64,000 bases of DNA from NCBI GenBank assembly GCA_025408425.1, contig JANXYX010000009.1, forward strand, positions 28,531 through 92,530. Direction: 5' to 3'. Positions 9,277 to 17,486 of the stretch are shown in pieces. Position 1 is the stretch's first letter; each line of letters begins with the position of its first letter. The stretch comes from Granulicella sp. GTDB taxonomy: Bacteria > Acidobacteriota > Terriglobia > Terriglobales > Acidobacteriaceae. Under the pieces are notes generated by a model. It was not told the origin of the DNA, did not search any database, and saw only the letters and a list, made by a program, of their open reading frames with translations. The position numbers were made by a program, and so were the translations under genes.

Positions 9277-10974
9277 GTGCTCCTTCAACCCAAGCTGAAT
9301 GTAAAGGTCTCGCAACGGCAGGTGCTAACACCTGGACTGGTGCAGATGGTCAGCGTCCTGGCGCTGAACAAGCTGGAGTTGAAAGAGATGATCAACACGG
9401 AGATGGTGGAGAATCCTGTGTTGGAAGAGTTGGAAGAGACAGGCGTCAGTCTGGATGAGCGCTCTGGTCAGGAGGGTGATCGGGAGCGGTCGGCGGAAGA
9501 GGTGGCTGCGGATAGCGAGCGGGTTGAGAAGGATCCGTTTGATGAGATTGATTTTGGGAGCTACTTTCAGGACTTTCTGGATCCGGGATTCAAGACGGCG
9601 TCTTCTAATTTTGAAGAGTTCGACAAGCCATCGTTCGAGAATTTTCTTTCCCAGCCGAGCACGCTGAGCGACCATCTGGCGTGGCAGCTTGGATCGCTGA
9701 CACTGACTCCGGAGTTGCGGTTTGCGACGGAGCTGGTGGTGGGAAATCTGGATGAGAACGGCTACCTGACTGCGAGTGATGAAGAACTGGTAGAGGCCTT
9801 CCTGCAGGCGAAGGCCCCGGCGCGGTCGGAGCCGATTCCGTTTGAGCGGGGAATGCGGGGCCGGATCCCGAGTCTGCGGGTTGAGTCTGCGTTGGATGAG
9901 GCGGATGAGCGGCAGAGCGGCGTAGTTGACCTTGCAGCGGCAGATGATGAGCAGAAAACGGCTCTGGGAGTGATCGAGGAGGCACGCGAGATTGTTAACT
10001 ATCTCGATCCGATCGGGGTTGGAGCGCGCGACCTGAGGGAGTGCCTGCTGCTACAGATCAGCGCGCAACGACGCGAGGCTGAGATTGTGCTGCAGCGGCG
10101 GCAGAAGCGTGCTGCGACCAATGGTCACACTTATGCCAGCGAAGTGTCGGCACCGAGTGCGGACCGTACCGACATCTTTGAGATTGCGTCGCACATTGTG
10201 ACGAATTGCCTGGCGCTGCTGCAGAAGAAGGACATGCGGGAGCTGACGCGGAGTTGTGGCCGGTCTGCTGAGGAGGTGCAAGAGGCGGTGGAGTTTATCC
10301 GGACGCTGGACCCGCGGCCGGGACAGCGGTACAACGAGAGCGAGACACGGCTGATTGAGCCGGATGTGGCGTTTGTGAAACGCGACGAGAAGTACGTGGT
10401 GTTGATGAACGAAGAAGACATGCCAACGCTGCGACTGAATCAGGGCTACCGGAAGATGCTGCGCGAGAAGAAGACGGAGAAGGAAGTAAAAGAGTACGTG
10501 AAGGAACGCTACAAGTCGGCGATCCAGCTGCTGCGGAACATTGAGCAGAGGAAGAATACGATTGTGCGGACTTGTGATGTGATCGTGCGGCGTCAGCAGG
10601 AGTTTCTGGAGCACGGCGTTGAAGCGCTGAAGCCGATGATGATCAAAGAAGTGGCTGAAGAGATTGGCGTACATCCTTCGACGGTGAGCCGGGCAGTGGC
10701 GAACAAGTATGTTCATACTTCCCAGGGCGTGTTCGAATTGCGGTTCTTTTTCTCAGAGGGCGTGAATGGGCCGGAGGGTGGTGATTTGCCACTGGTGCTG
10801 CTGAAGCGCAAGGTGAAGAAGTTGATTGAAGAAGAGGATTCGCGCAAACCGTTTACAGATGACCAGTTGGCTGCAGAGCTGCAGCGGCAGGGGATTCAGG
10901 TGACTCGCCGGACGGTTGCGAAGTATCGCGAAGATATGCAGATTCCAAGTACCCACCAACGTCGTGTACGCTGA
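9277..10974 (+). CDS. rpoN: RNA polymerase sigma-54 factor
   Basis: 565 residues. Region I at the N-terminus (LNVKVSQRQVLTPGLVQMVSVLALNK) contacts enhancer-binding activators; a long acidic linker follows (about residues 50-210). The core-binding domain, a helix-turn-helix (EIGVHPSTVSRAV) and the RpoN box RRTVAKYRE come at the end. The box reads TRRTVAKYRE, with Thr for the usual Ala. The start is GTG, chosen for AGAAAGG 6 bases upstream. No sigma-54 activator is encoded in the window. The neighbours lptB, hpf and rapZ reproduce the conserved rpoN locus. Confidence 0.97.
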   Translation: MLLQPKLNVKVSQRQVLTPGLVQMVSVLALNKLELKEMINTEMVENPVLEELEETGVSLDERSGQEGDRERSAEEVAADSERVEKDPFDEIDFGSYFQDFLDPGFKTASSNFEEFDKPSFENFLSQPSTLSDHLAWQLGSLTLTPELRFATELVVGNLDENGYLTASDEELVEAFLQAKAPARSEPIPFERGMRGRIPSLRVESALDEADERQSGVVDLAAADDEQKTALGVIEEAREIVNYLDPIGVGARDLRECLLLQISAQRREAEIVLQRRQKRAATNGHTYASEVSAPSADRTDIFEIASHIVTNCLALLQKKDMRELTRSCGRSAEEVQEAVEFIRTLDPRPGQRYNESETRLIEPDVAFVKRDEKYVVLMNEEDMPTLRLNQGYRKMLREKKTEKEVKEYVKERYKSAIQLLRNIEQRKNTIVRTCDVIVRRQQEFLEHGVEALKPMMIKEVAEEIGVHPSTVSRAVANKYVHTSQGVFELRFFFSEGVNGPEGGDLPLVLLKRKVKKLIEEEDSRKPFTDDQLAAELQRQGIQVTRRTVAKYREDMQIPSTHQRRVR

Positions 10975-11016
10975 CGGGCAGTATTAGTTTCTTAAACAGG
11001 CCCGAGGTGGAGCAGG

Positions 11017-11652
11017 ATGAACGTTGAGTACACCGGTAGACAGACAACCATTACAAAGAAACTAAAACTGAAGGCAGAGGCTGGGCTGGAGCAGGTTGCC
11101 AAAATCGTTGGCAGGACCTGCAGCGCGCATGTGATTTTGACGACGGAGAAGTACCGGCGCAGTGCCGAGATCACGGTAAAGACAAAGAATCACAGCCTGG
11201 TGGCGTTGTGTGAAGCGACCGAGATGGAAGTGGCGCTGCACGATGCTTTGAGCAAGATTGAACAGCAGGCGATTCGGCACAACAAGAAGTCGGCGACGAT
11301 CAAGCGGCATCCGAAGGACGGCATCAAGGGCCGGGTGAGCAAGCTGGAGGAGAAGCCGGTGGAGGCGATACCGGTAAAGGTCGTGACGGCCAAGCCCACG
11401 GTAAAGAACAGTGTGGGGCGTAAGGCTGTGCCGATGCTGGTTCACTCGTTTCCGTCGAAGTCGCCGCTGTCTGAGCCTCATGTGGTGCGCTCGTCGGATT
11501 CGGTGGCGCTACGCCCGATGTCGCTGGAAGAGGCGGTAAAGGAAGCTGAGTTCCGGGACCGCGAAGTCTTTGTGTTTCGTGACTACGCAGGACAGGCGAT
11601 GGTGCTGCATCGCAAACGAGATGGGAAGATGGAACTGATCGAGGTTCCGTAG
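11017..11652 (+). CDS. hpf: Ribosome hibernation-promoting factor, long form
   Basis: 211 residues with two domains: an N-terminal HPF/RaiA fold (about 1-100) that binds the 30S decoding region, and a C-terminal dimerisation domain (about 165-211, MSLEEAVKEAEFRDREVFVF). That is the layout of long HPF, which alone makes 100S ribosome dimers in starved cells. A basic/proline linker joins them. GGAG precedes the ATG. It follows rpoN by 42 bases, its conserved position. Confidence 0.95.
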   Translation: MNVEYTGRQTTITKKLKLKAEAGLEQVAKIVGRTCSAHVILTTEKYRRSAEITVKTKNHSLVALCEATEMEVALHDALSKIEQQAIRHNKKSATIKRHPKDGIKGRVSKLEEKPVEAIPVKVVTAKPTVKNSVGRKAVPMLVHSFPSKSPLSEPHVVRSSDSVALRPMSLEEAVKEAEFRDREVFVFRDYAGQAMVLHRKRDGKMELIEVP

Positions 11653-11745
11653 GCGACTGGGCAAGAAAGAGCTGCAATCGAGGCTGTTGTGGCCTTCGAG
11701 TTTTGAAGGAAGATAATAATTTAGAGCGGCCAGAATGAATGGCTA

Positions 11746-12666
11746 ATGCTAGGATTTCGCATGCCACGCAAGCAAGTGATTAAGGCAGTGACCTCGAAAG
11801 TAGCGCCTGATGGACCGCGCGAACTGGTGATTCTTACGGGGATGTCGGGGTCGGGAAAGTTGTCGGCGCTGAAGGCGTTTGAGGACCTTGGTTACTATTC
11901 GGTGGATAACCTGCCGCTGGATCTGGTGCCGCGATTTGCCGATCTGGTGAGGCAGTCGAAGGAGAACGGGCGTGCGGCGCTGGTGGTGGATGTTCGCGAA
12001 GGGATGCGTCTGGACGAGTTTCCAGCGATTCTGAAGAAGGTTCGCAAGGTGCTGCCGACGCGTGTGGTGTTTCTGGAAGCGAGCGATGAGGCACTGGTGC
12101 GGCGTTTTTCTGAGACGCGCCGGCCGCATCCGTTGGGGCGCAGCGAGACAGTGCTGCGGTCGATCCGGGCAGAGCGGAAGCGGTTGGATCCGATTCGCAA
12201 TGTGGCTGATATTGTGCTGGATACGACGAAGTTCAACGTTCATGAGCTGCGGGCGCACATCAACGCCCAGTTTGAGCGGGAGGAGAGCGACCGGAATTTG
12301 ACGATTTCGTCGGTCAGCTTTGGCTTCAAGAACGGCGTTCCTACGGATGCAGATCTGGTGTTTGATGTGCGATTTCTTCCGAATCCGCACTTCGTTCCGG
12401 AGTTTCGAAATCTAACGGGCAAGCACCCTAAGGTAGCGAAGTACGTGCGACAGTTTCCGCAGACGCAGGAGTTTCTGGATAAGACGGCGGAGATGCTGAC
12501 GTTTCTGTTGCCGCATTACATCAAGGAAGGCAAGAGCTATCTGACGGTGGCGTTTGGGTGCACGGGTGGGCAGCATCGATCGGTGTTTATTGCTGAAGAG
12601 ATGAAGAAGCGACTTGCGGCGGAGGGTTACCGGGTAAAGACGGCACATCGGGATATGCCGCGGTAG
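11746..12666 (+). CDS. rapZ: RNase adapter/nucleotide-binding protein RapZ
   Basis: 306 residues. The N-terminal P-loop domain has GMSGSGKLSALKAFEDLGYY and DNLP; the C-terminal domain has SFGFKNGVPTDADLVFDVRFLPNPH and GCTGGQHRSVFIAEE, all RapZ/YvcJ hallmarks. In enterobacteria RapZ presents a small RNA to RNase E; elsewhere its role is a nucleotide-dependent regulator. The residue after the Walker A lysine is Leu (codon TTG) rather than Ser/Thr. ATGs at 11746 and 11761 are both possible starts. The usual neighbour ptsN is absent: only 93 bases separate it from hpf. Confidence 0.95.
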   Translation: MLGFRMPRKQVIKAVTSKVAPDGPRELVILTGMSGSGKLSALKAFEDLGYYSVDNLPLDLVPRFADLVRQSKENGRAALVVDVREGMRLDEFPAILKKVRKVLPTRVVFLEASDEALVRRFSETRRPHPLGRSETVLRSIRAERKRLDPIRNVADIVLDTTKFNVHELRAHINAQFEREESDRNLTISSVSFGFKNGVPTDADLVFDVRFLPNPHFVPEFRNLTGKHPKVAKYVRQFPQTQEFLDKTAEMLTFLLPHYIKEGKSYLTVAFGCTGGQHRSVFIAEEMKKRLAAEGYRVKTAHRDMPR

Positions 12667-12710
12667 GAGTGCTGGCCGTCTAGCTGGGCGCACTGGAGAC
12701 TGTGACGCAC

Positions 12711-12716
12711 TAGAAT
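12711..12716 (+). promoter_or_regulatory. Putative -10 (TAGAAT) before a mini-ORF
   Basis: TAGAAT followed by exactly six bases and an ATG at 12723. Fits the leaderless pattern found at other starts in this window. No good -35 is visible. Confidence 0.4.
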
Positions 12717-12722
12717 AGTGAG

Positions 12723-12764
12723 ATGCGCAGTATGACTAGAATGATCCGGAGAGTGGTGGCTTGA
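12723..12764 (+). CDS. Possible 13-codon leader ORF coupled to the ABC exporter
   Basis: ATG to TGA encodes MRSMTRMIRRVVA, a basic peptide. Its TGA overlaps the TTG start of the ABC transporter in the sequence TTGA (12761-12764), so ribosomes ending on the mini-ORF could restart on the exporter. Two other genes in the window (starts 25386 and 33437) have the same arrangement. It may serve only for translational coupling. Confidence 0.35.
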   Translation: MRSMTRMIRRVVA

Positions 12765-14632
12765 GGCGTATCTGGCGATTGCTTTTGTACATTCGGCCGT
12801 ATGCGCTTTACTCGGTTGCGTCGGTGTTGTTGATGGCGACCGTGGGTGCGATGGCTGCGTTTCGCATCATGCTGGTGAAGCCTATCTTCGACCAGGTGCT
12901 GAGCCCGGAGGCCGCCTGGGGCGATGTGCTGGTGTTTCATGTGCCGCATTTATCGCGTGAACTGAATCTGCATTTTCTGGTTCCGAGCCACTTCCACAAT
13001 GCGTGGACCGTGGTGGCGTATGCGCTGGTGGTGTCGGCGATTATCAAATCGCTGTGCGACTACGCTGGAACGTACCTGGTGAACTATGCGGGCTTCGGGA
13101 TGATTACGGACCTGCGAAACGATCTTTATAACGCAGTGCTGCGGCGGTCGGTGGGGTTCTTCCAGAAGAATACGACGGGGTCGTTGCTGTCTACGCTGAT
13201 CAACGACATTGAGCGGGTGCAGACTGCGATGTCGACGGTGCTGGGGGAGTTTTTACAGCAGCTCTTCACGCTGATCTTCATGGTGGGTGCGGTGATCTTC
13301 CTGGGTGGCAAGATGGCCTGGGTGCTGCTGCTGTTTATTCCGGTGGTGATCTCGTCGGCACGGCGGATTGGGCGGCGCGTGCGGCAGACGACACGCAAAG
13401 GACAGGACAAGCTGGCCGAGATCCAGAACATTCTTCACGAGACGATTACGGGGAATCGAATTGTGAAGGCGTTCGGGATGGAGTTGTGGGAGATGAACCG
13501 GTTTCGCCGGGCAGCGCGGCGGCTGTTTCGAGCGAATTTGAAGTCGGTGAGTGTGCAGGCGATCAGTTCTCCACTGATGGATGCGATTGGATCGATTGCG
13601 ATTGCACTGCTGCTGTGGATTGGACGCAACCAGATTGTGAGTCACCGCATGACGAAGGGGGACTTTATTGCGTTTCTGTTTGCGGTGTTTACTCTGTACG
13701 ACCCGGTGCGAAAGTTCGCATTGTTTTACAACAGTTTTCAGCAGGCTCTGGGTGCGAGTGAAGAGATCTTCAAGTTTATGGATGCGCAGGACGATGTGCG
13801 CGAGAAGAAGCGTGCGTTTGTACTGAAGGGATTCAAGGACAGTATTCAGTTTGAGGATGTGGGCTTCGCGTATGAGAGTGATGGCGAGGTTAAGCAGGTG
13901 TTGCATGGGATCAACCTGACGGTCCAGCCGGGCGAAGTGATTGCGTTTGTTGGGCCGAGTGGTGCGGGGAAGTCTTCGCTGGTGAATCTGATTCCACGGT
14001 TCTTCGATGTGAATGAGGGCCGGATTCTGATTGATGGACATGATCTGCGGGATGTGACGATTGCCTCGTTGCGGGCTCAGATCGGCAAAGTGACGCAGGA
14101 GACAGTGCTGTTCAACGATACGGTGCGGAACAATATTGCGTATGGACAGCCGGATGTTCCGATGAGCCAGGTGGAGGAGGCAGCGCGGATGGCGTTGGCG
14201 CACGACTTCATCTTGAACATGCCGGATGGTTACAACACCAAGGTTGGGGAGAAGGGCACGCGGCTGAGTGGTGGAGAGCGGCAACGGCTGGCAATTGCGC
14301 GGGCAATCCTGAAGAATGCTCCGATTTTGATTCTGGATGAAGCGACTTCCGCACTGGATGTGGAGAGCGAGCAGTATGTGCAGGCAGCGCTGGCGAATTT
14401 GATGAAGGGCCGAACAGTGTTTGTGATTGCGCATCGGCTGTCGACGGTGAGGAAGGCTACTCGAATTGCGGTGATTGAGAGCGGTGCGATTACGGAGATT
14501 GGCACGCATGACGAGCTGTTGCAGCAATCTGGAACGTATCGCCGACTTTACAACTTGCAGTTCAGCGACGTTGAGCTGGCACCGATCGAGAGTGGAGATA
14601 TTGCGCTGGCGAGCGTGGAGGGGATTGCGTGA
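12761..14632 (+). CDS. ABC exporter, MsbA-like (fused membrane and ATPase domains)
   Basis: 623 residues. A six-helix transmembrane domain (about residues 10-330) precedes a nucleotide-binding domain with Walker A GPSGAGKSSLVNLIPRFFD, signature LSGGERQRLAIARA, Walker B ILILDEATSALD and an H-loop AHRLST. This is the homodimeric lipid-flippase type. Given the LPS genes in the same run, lipid A-core export is the most likely job, but a drug or other lipid exporter cannot be excluded. The start is TTG at 12761, overlapping a mini-ORF stop. Its TGA overlaps the next gene's GTG by 4 bases. Confidence 0.9.
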   Translation: MRRIWRLLLYIRPYALYSVASVLLMATVGAMAAFRIMLVKPIFDQVLSPEAAWGDVLVFHVPHLSRELNLHFLVPSHFHNAWTVVAYALVVSAIIKSLCDYAGTYLVNYAGFGMITDLRNDLYNAVLRRSVGFFQKNTTGSLLSTLINDIERVQTAMSTVLGEFLQQLFTLIFMVGAVIFLGGKMAWVLLLFIPVVISSARRIGRRVRQTTRKGQDKLAEIQNILHETITGNRIVKAFGMELWEMNRFRRAARRLFRANLKSVSVQAISSPLMDAIGSIAIALLLWIGRNQIVSHRMTKGDFIAFLFAVFTLYDPVRKFALFYNSFQQALGASEEIFKFMDAQDDVREKKRAFVLKGFKDSIQFEDVGFAYESDGEVKQVLHGINLTVQPGEVIAFVGPSGAGKSSLVNLIPRFFDVNEGRILIDGHDLRDVTIASLRAQIGKVTQETVLFNDTVRNNIAYGQPDVPMSQVEEAARMALAHDFILNMPDGYNTKVGEKGTRLSGGERQRLAIARAILKNAPILILDEATSALDVESEQYVQAALANLMKGRTVFVIAHRLSTVRKATRIAVIESGAITEIGTHDELLQQSGTYRRLYNLQFSDVELAPIESGDIALASVEGIA

Positions 14633-15534
14633 GTGTGGTCTATTCGATGACCGGGTACGCGAGTGTGCAGGGTTCGGTGCGTGGGCAACTCGCGTTTACG
14701 CTGGCGATCAAGAGCGTGAATCACCGATTTCTGGATTTGCATCTTCGGTTGCCGGCACAGAGCGATGCGCTGGAGATGCAGATGCGACGGATGCTGAAGG
14801 AGCGTCTGAAGCGTGGGCATGTTGAAGTGACGTTGCAGGTTGAACGACGGACGAATGGTCAGATTCAGTTGAACGCAGATCTGCTGGCTGCGTATGTGGA
14901 GGCCTATCGCGAGGCTGCAAGTCTGCATGGGGTATCGGCCGAGCCTGACCTGAACGCAATTCTGCGTACGCCGGGGATGATGAGCGCGGAGATGAGTGTG
15001 AGCAGGGAAGATATCCCGGGTCTCGACCTGGCGGTATTGGCACAGGTGGGGCCGTTGCTGAGCAAGCTGAATGAGGCGCGTGGACAGGAAGGCAGCGCAC
15101 TGGCAGCGGAACTGCAGGCGTCGATGCTGCGGCTTGGTGAGTTTGCGGCGGAGGTAAGTGAGCTACGGTACGGTGTGCGTGAGGCTCAGTTTGAGCGGTT
15201 GCGTGTGCGGATTGCGGAGTTGACGCAGGGCGCAGCGGTGAACGAGGAGCGGATTCTGGCCGAGGCTGCTGTGATGGCAGAGAAGAGCGACATTGAAGAA
15301 GAGTTGGTGCGTTTGCGGACGCATGTGGACCGCTTCCTTGCGTTGCTGGAGGAGGGGGGAGAGTTGGGGAAGCGGCTGGATTTTCTGCTGCAGGAACTGA
15401 ATCGGGAGGTGAATACTTTGCTGTCCAAGACGAGTGGTGGGACGGGCAGCAACGGTTTACGGATAACAGAGCTGGGGCTGGAGATGAAGGCGGAGATCGA
15501 GAAGTCGCGGGAGCAGATCCAGAATCTGGAGTAA
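14629..15534 (+). CDS. YicC/YloC family endoribonuclease
   Basis: 301 residues with the YicC N-terminal domain (SMTGYASVQGSVRG, SVNHRFLDLHLRLP) and the DUF1732 C-terminal domain (EEELVRLRTHVDRF, GKRLDFLLQELNREVNTLLSK). Family members are metal-dependent endoribonucleases involved in mRNA/sRNA turnover. The GTG start overlaps the exporter stop. gmk follows directly, the conserved yicC-gmk-rpoZ order. Confidence 0.93.
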   Translation: MSVVYSMTGYASVQGSVRGQLAFTLAIKSVNHRFLDLHLRLPAQSDALEMQMRRMLKERLKRGHVEVTLQVERRTNGQIQLNADLLAAYVEAYREAASLHGVSAEPDLNAILRTPGMMSAEMSVSREDIPGLDLAVLAQVGPLLSKLNEARGQEGSALAAELQASMLRLGEFAAEVSELRYGVREAQFERLRVRIAELTQGAAVNEERILAEAAVMAEKSDIEEELVRLRTHVDRFLALLEEGGELGKRLDFLLQELNREVNTLLSKTSGGTGSNGLRITELGLEMKAEIEKSREQIQNLE

Positions 15535-15592
15535 GTTGCGGCGCGGGTGCGGGTACACTGGCAGAAGAATTGGCGAGGCAGATCAGAGGCGC

Positions 15593-16267
15593 ATGGCAGG
15601 CATACTTTTTATCATTTCGGCCCCGTCGGGCTCAGGGAAGTCGACGCTGGTGAGTCAGTTGCGATCGCTGGTGGAGGGTCTGGACTTTTCGATTTCTTAT
15701 ACGACGCGGGCGCCGCGGGGTTCGGAGACGAACGGTCGGGAGTACCACTTCACGACGCGTGAGGATTTTGAGGACAAGATTGTGAAGGGTGAGTTTCTGG
15801 AGTGGGCTGAGGTCTTTGGCAACTACTACGGGACGGCCCTGTCTGCGCTGGAACATGCGAAGACGCTAGGCAAGGACCTGCTACTTGATATTGATGTGCA
15901 GGGCGCGATGCAGGTGATGGAAAAGCTGCCGGAGGCGGTTTCGATTTTTATTCTGCCGCCGAGTCCTGAGGTGCTGGAGAAGCGATTGCGCAACCGCAGC
16001 GTGGCGGAGCATGTGACTTCGGAGACGGTGATCCAGAGCAGGCTGGCTGAGGCTCAGAATGAGTTGAAGCGCATTGGGGAGTACAAGTATGCGCTGGTGA
16101 ATGACGTGCTGGATGAGGCGGTGGATGAGATGCGGGCCATCGTGCTGTATGAGCGCGGAGAGCAAGATGGCGTTGAAGCGATTGCATCGAGTTGCCGGAC
16201 GGACGCTGCGTCGCCTAAGTTACGGACAGCATTGAAGACGTTTGGACGGAGCACGGTTGCGGGTTAG
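15593..16267 (+). CDS. gmk: Guanylate kinase
   Basis: 224 residues. Phosphorylates GMP to GDP. P-loop SAPSGSGKSTLV (about residues 9-20), GMP-binding SYTTRAPRGSETNGREYHF, and EWAEVFGNYYGT are all present. The ATG at 15593 gives the standard N-terminus; an earlier in-frame start at 15536 would add 19 unconserved residues. The C-terminal tail after residue 195 (SSCRTDAASPKLRTALK) is slightly longer than usual. Confidence 0.95.
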   Translation: MAGILFIISAPSGSGKSTLVSQLRSLVEGLDFSISYTTRAPRGSETNGREYHFTTREDFEDKIVKGEFLEWAEVFGNYYGTALSALEHAKTLGKDLLLDIDVQGAMQVMEKLPEAVSIFILPPSPEVLEKRLRNRSVAEHVTSETVIQSRLAEAQNELKRIGEYKYALVNDVLDEAVDEMRAIVLYERGEQDGVEAIASSCRTDAASPKLRTALKTFGRSTVAG

Positions 16268-16342
16268 ATTATGGGTCATCCAGCACGAATTGTGTGGACT
16301 TTCTGCATGGCTGAGGTAGATTCAATCCACGGGGTGAGACGC

Positions 16343-16552
16343 ATGACGATTGAGAATGCATTCCACAACAAGTACAGCCTGGTGAAGGGTGCGGCGCGTC
16401 GAGCGCGGCAACTGCAGTCGGGAGCAACGCCGTTGATTGTTGCCAAGTCGATGAAGGCTTGCCGTGTGGCGCAGGACGAGATCAAGGCAGGGCACGTAAA
16501 GTTTGTGCTGCCCGAGCAGTTGGTCGAGCCGCCACTGATTCTTCCAAACTAA
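16343..16552 (+). CDS. rpoZ: RNA polymerase omega subunit
   Basis: 69 residues from ATG 16343. NKYSLVKGAARRARQL matches the omega helix that braces the beta' subunit, and the gene sits right after gmk as in most bacteria. GGGGTGAG lies just upstream of this ATG. An earlier ATG at 16307 would add 12 residues, and one at 16271 would add 24; these lack family-like sequence. Confidence 0.85.
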   Translation: MTIENAFHNKYSLVKGAARRARQLQSGATPLIVAKSMKACRVAQDEIKAGHVKFVLPEQLVEPPLILPN

Positions 16553-16585
16553 CAAACTGCTGAAGTGACTCACTGCCGAACGCGG

Positions 16586-16591
16586 TAGCAT
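16586..16591 (+). promoter_or_regulatory. Putative -10 (TAGCAT) for a leaderless start
   Basis: TAGCAT, then six bases, then the ATG of the uracil-DNA glycosylase at 16598. No Shine-Dalgarno is present. Confidence 0.45.
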
Positions 16592-16597
16592 AGAGCT

Positions 16598-17464
16598 ATG
16601 GCTGACGATGCAAGGCAGCAGTTGCGGGCGTATGTCGAGTACTTTCGCGACATGGGCGTCCATGATTTTTATCGCAATGGCGAGCCTGTTGCCGTTGAAT
16701 CACCGGCTACGGTGGTGACGACTCATGCCGAGAGAGTTGCGGTGCCGCTGGCTGCTGCGACTGTTGATCGCGCGCAAGTTTCGATTGCACCCTCGGCGAT
16801 TGAGAAGAGTTATGCGGAGCCTGCGATTTCAAAGCTCGTGAGTTTTGACGATCTTGCACCGCTGCCGGGGAACCGCGTTGCGGTGAGTGACCGCGCTGAT
16901 GCGTTGAAGGCGATCCAGACAGAGATTGGTGATTGCACGCGGTGTCCGCTGGCGTATGCGGGGCGGCATACGATTGTGTTTGGCGACGGTGATCCGGGAG
17001 CCCGGCTGATGTTTGTGGGCGAGGGGCCGGGGGCGGATGAAGATGCGTCGGGCGTGCCGTTTGTGGGCAAGGCGGGGCAGTTGCTGAACAACATGATCAA
17101 CGCGATGGGGCTGAAGCGCGAAGATGTGTATATCGCGAATATTGTGAAGTGCCGTCCGCCAGCGAACCGGGTTCCGGAGCCGGTGGAGGCGGATACGTGC
17201 AAGGGGTTTCTGCTGGGGCAGATGGATGTGGTGCAGCCGCAGGTGGTGGTGGCACTGGGCGCGACGGCGGCGACGTACCTGCTGGGTGCGAAGCAGTCGC
17301 TGGCCGAGTTGCGAGGCCGCTGGCATAGCTGCCGGGGCGCGAAGCTGGTGGTGACGTACCACCCGGCGTTTCTGCTGCGGGACCCGCGACAGAAGGGCGA
17401 GGCGTGGAAGGACTTGCAGATGGTGATGGCGGAGTTGGGGTTGAAGGCTCCGGCGAAGGGGTAG
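16598..17464 (+). CDS. Type 4 uracil-DNA glycosylase
   Basis: 288 residues. Removes uracil from DNA. The N-terminal 90 residues are variable; the catalytic domain starts near CTRCPLAYAGRHTIVFGDG. Motif 1 GEGPGADED, FVGKAGQLL, NIVKCRPPANR and motif HPAFLLR are intact. The cysteine pattern (C-x2-C near residue 112, C at KCRPP, C in EADTCKG) fits the 4Fe-4S cluster of family 4. A TAGCAT hexamer lies six bases before the ATG. The gene converges on the exported hydrolase. Confidence 0.93.
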   Translation: MADDARQQLRAYVEYFRDMGVHDFYRNGEPVAVESPATVVTTHAERVAVPLAAATVDRAQVSIAPSAIEKSYAEPAISKLVSFDDLAPLPGNRVAVSDRADALKAIQTEIGDCTRCPLAYAGRHTIVFGDGDPGARLMFVGEGPGADEDASGVPFVGKAGQLLNNMINAMGLKREDVYIANIVKCRPPANRVPEPVEADTCKGFLLGQMDVVQPQVVVALGATAATYLLGAKQSLAELRGRWHSCRGAKLVVTYHPAFLLRDPRQKGEAWKDLQMVMAELGLKAPAKG

Positions 17465-17486
17465 AGTGTGCTGCCTCTTGGTCTGG

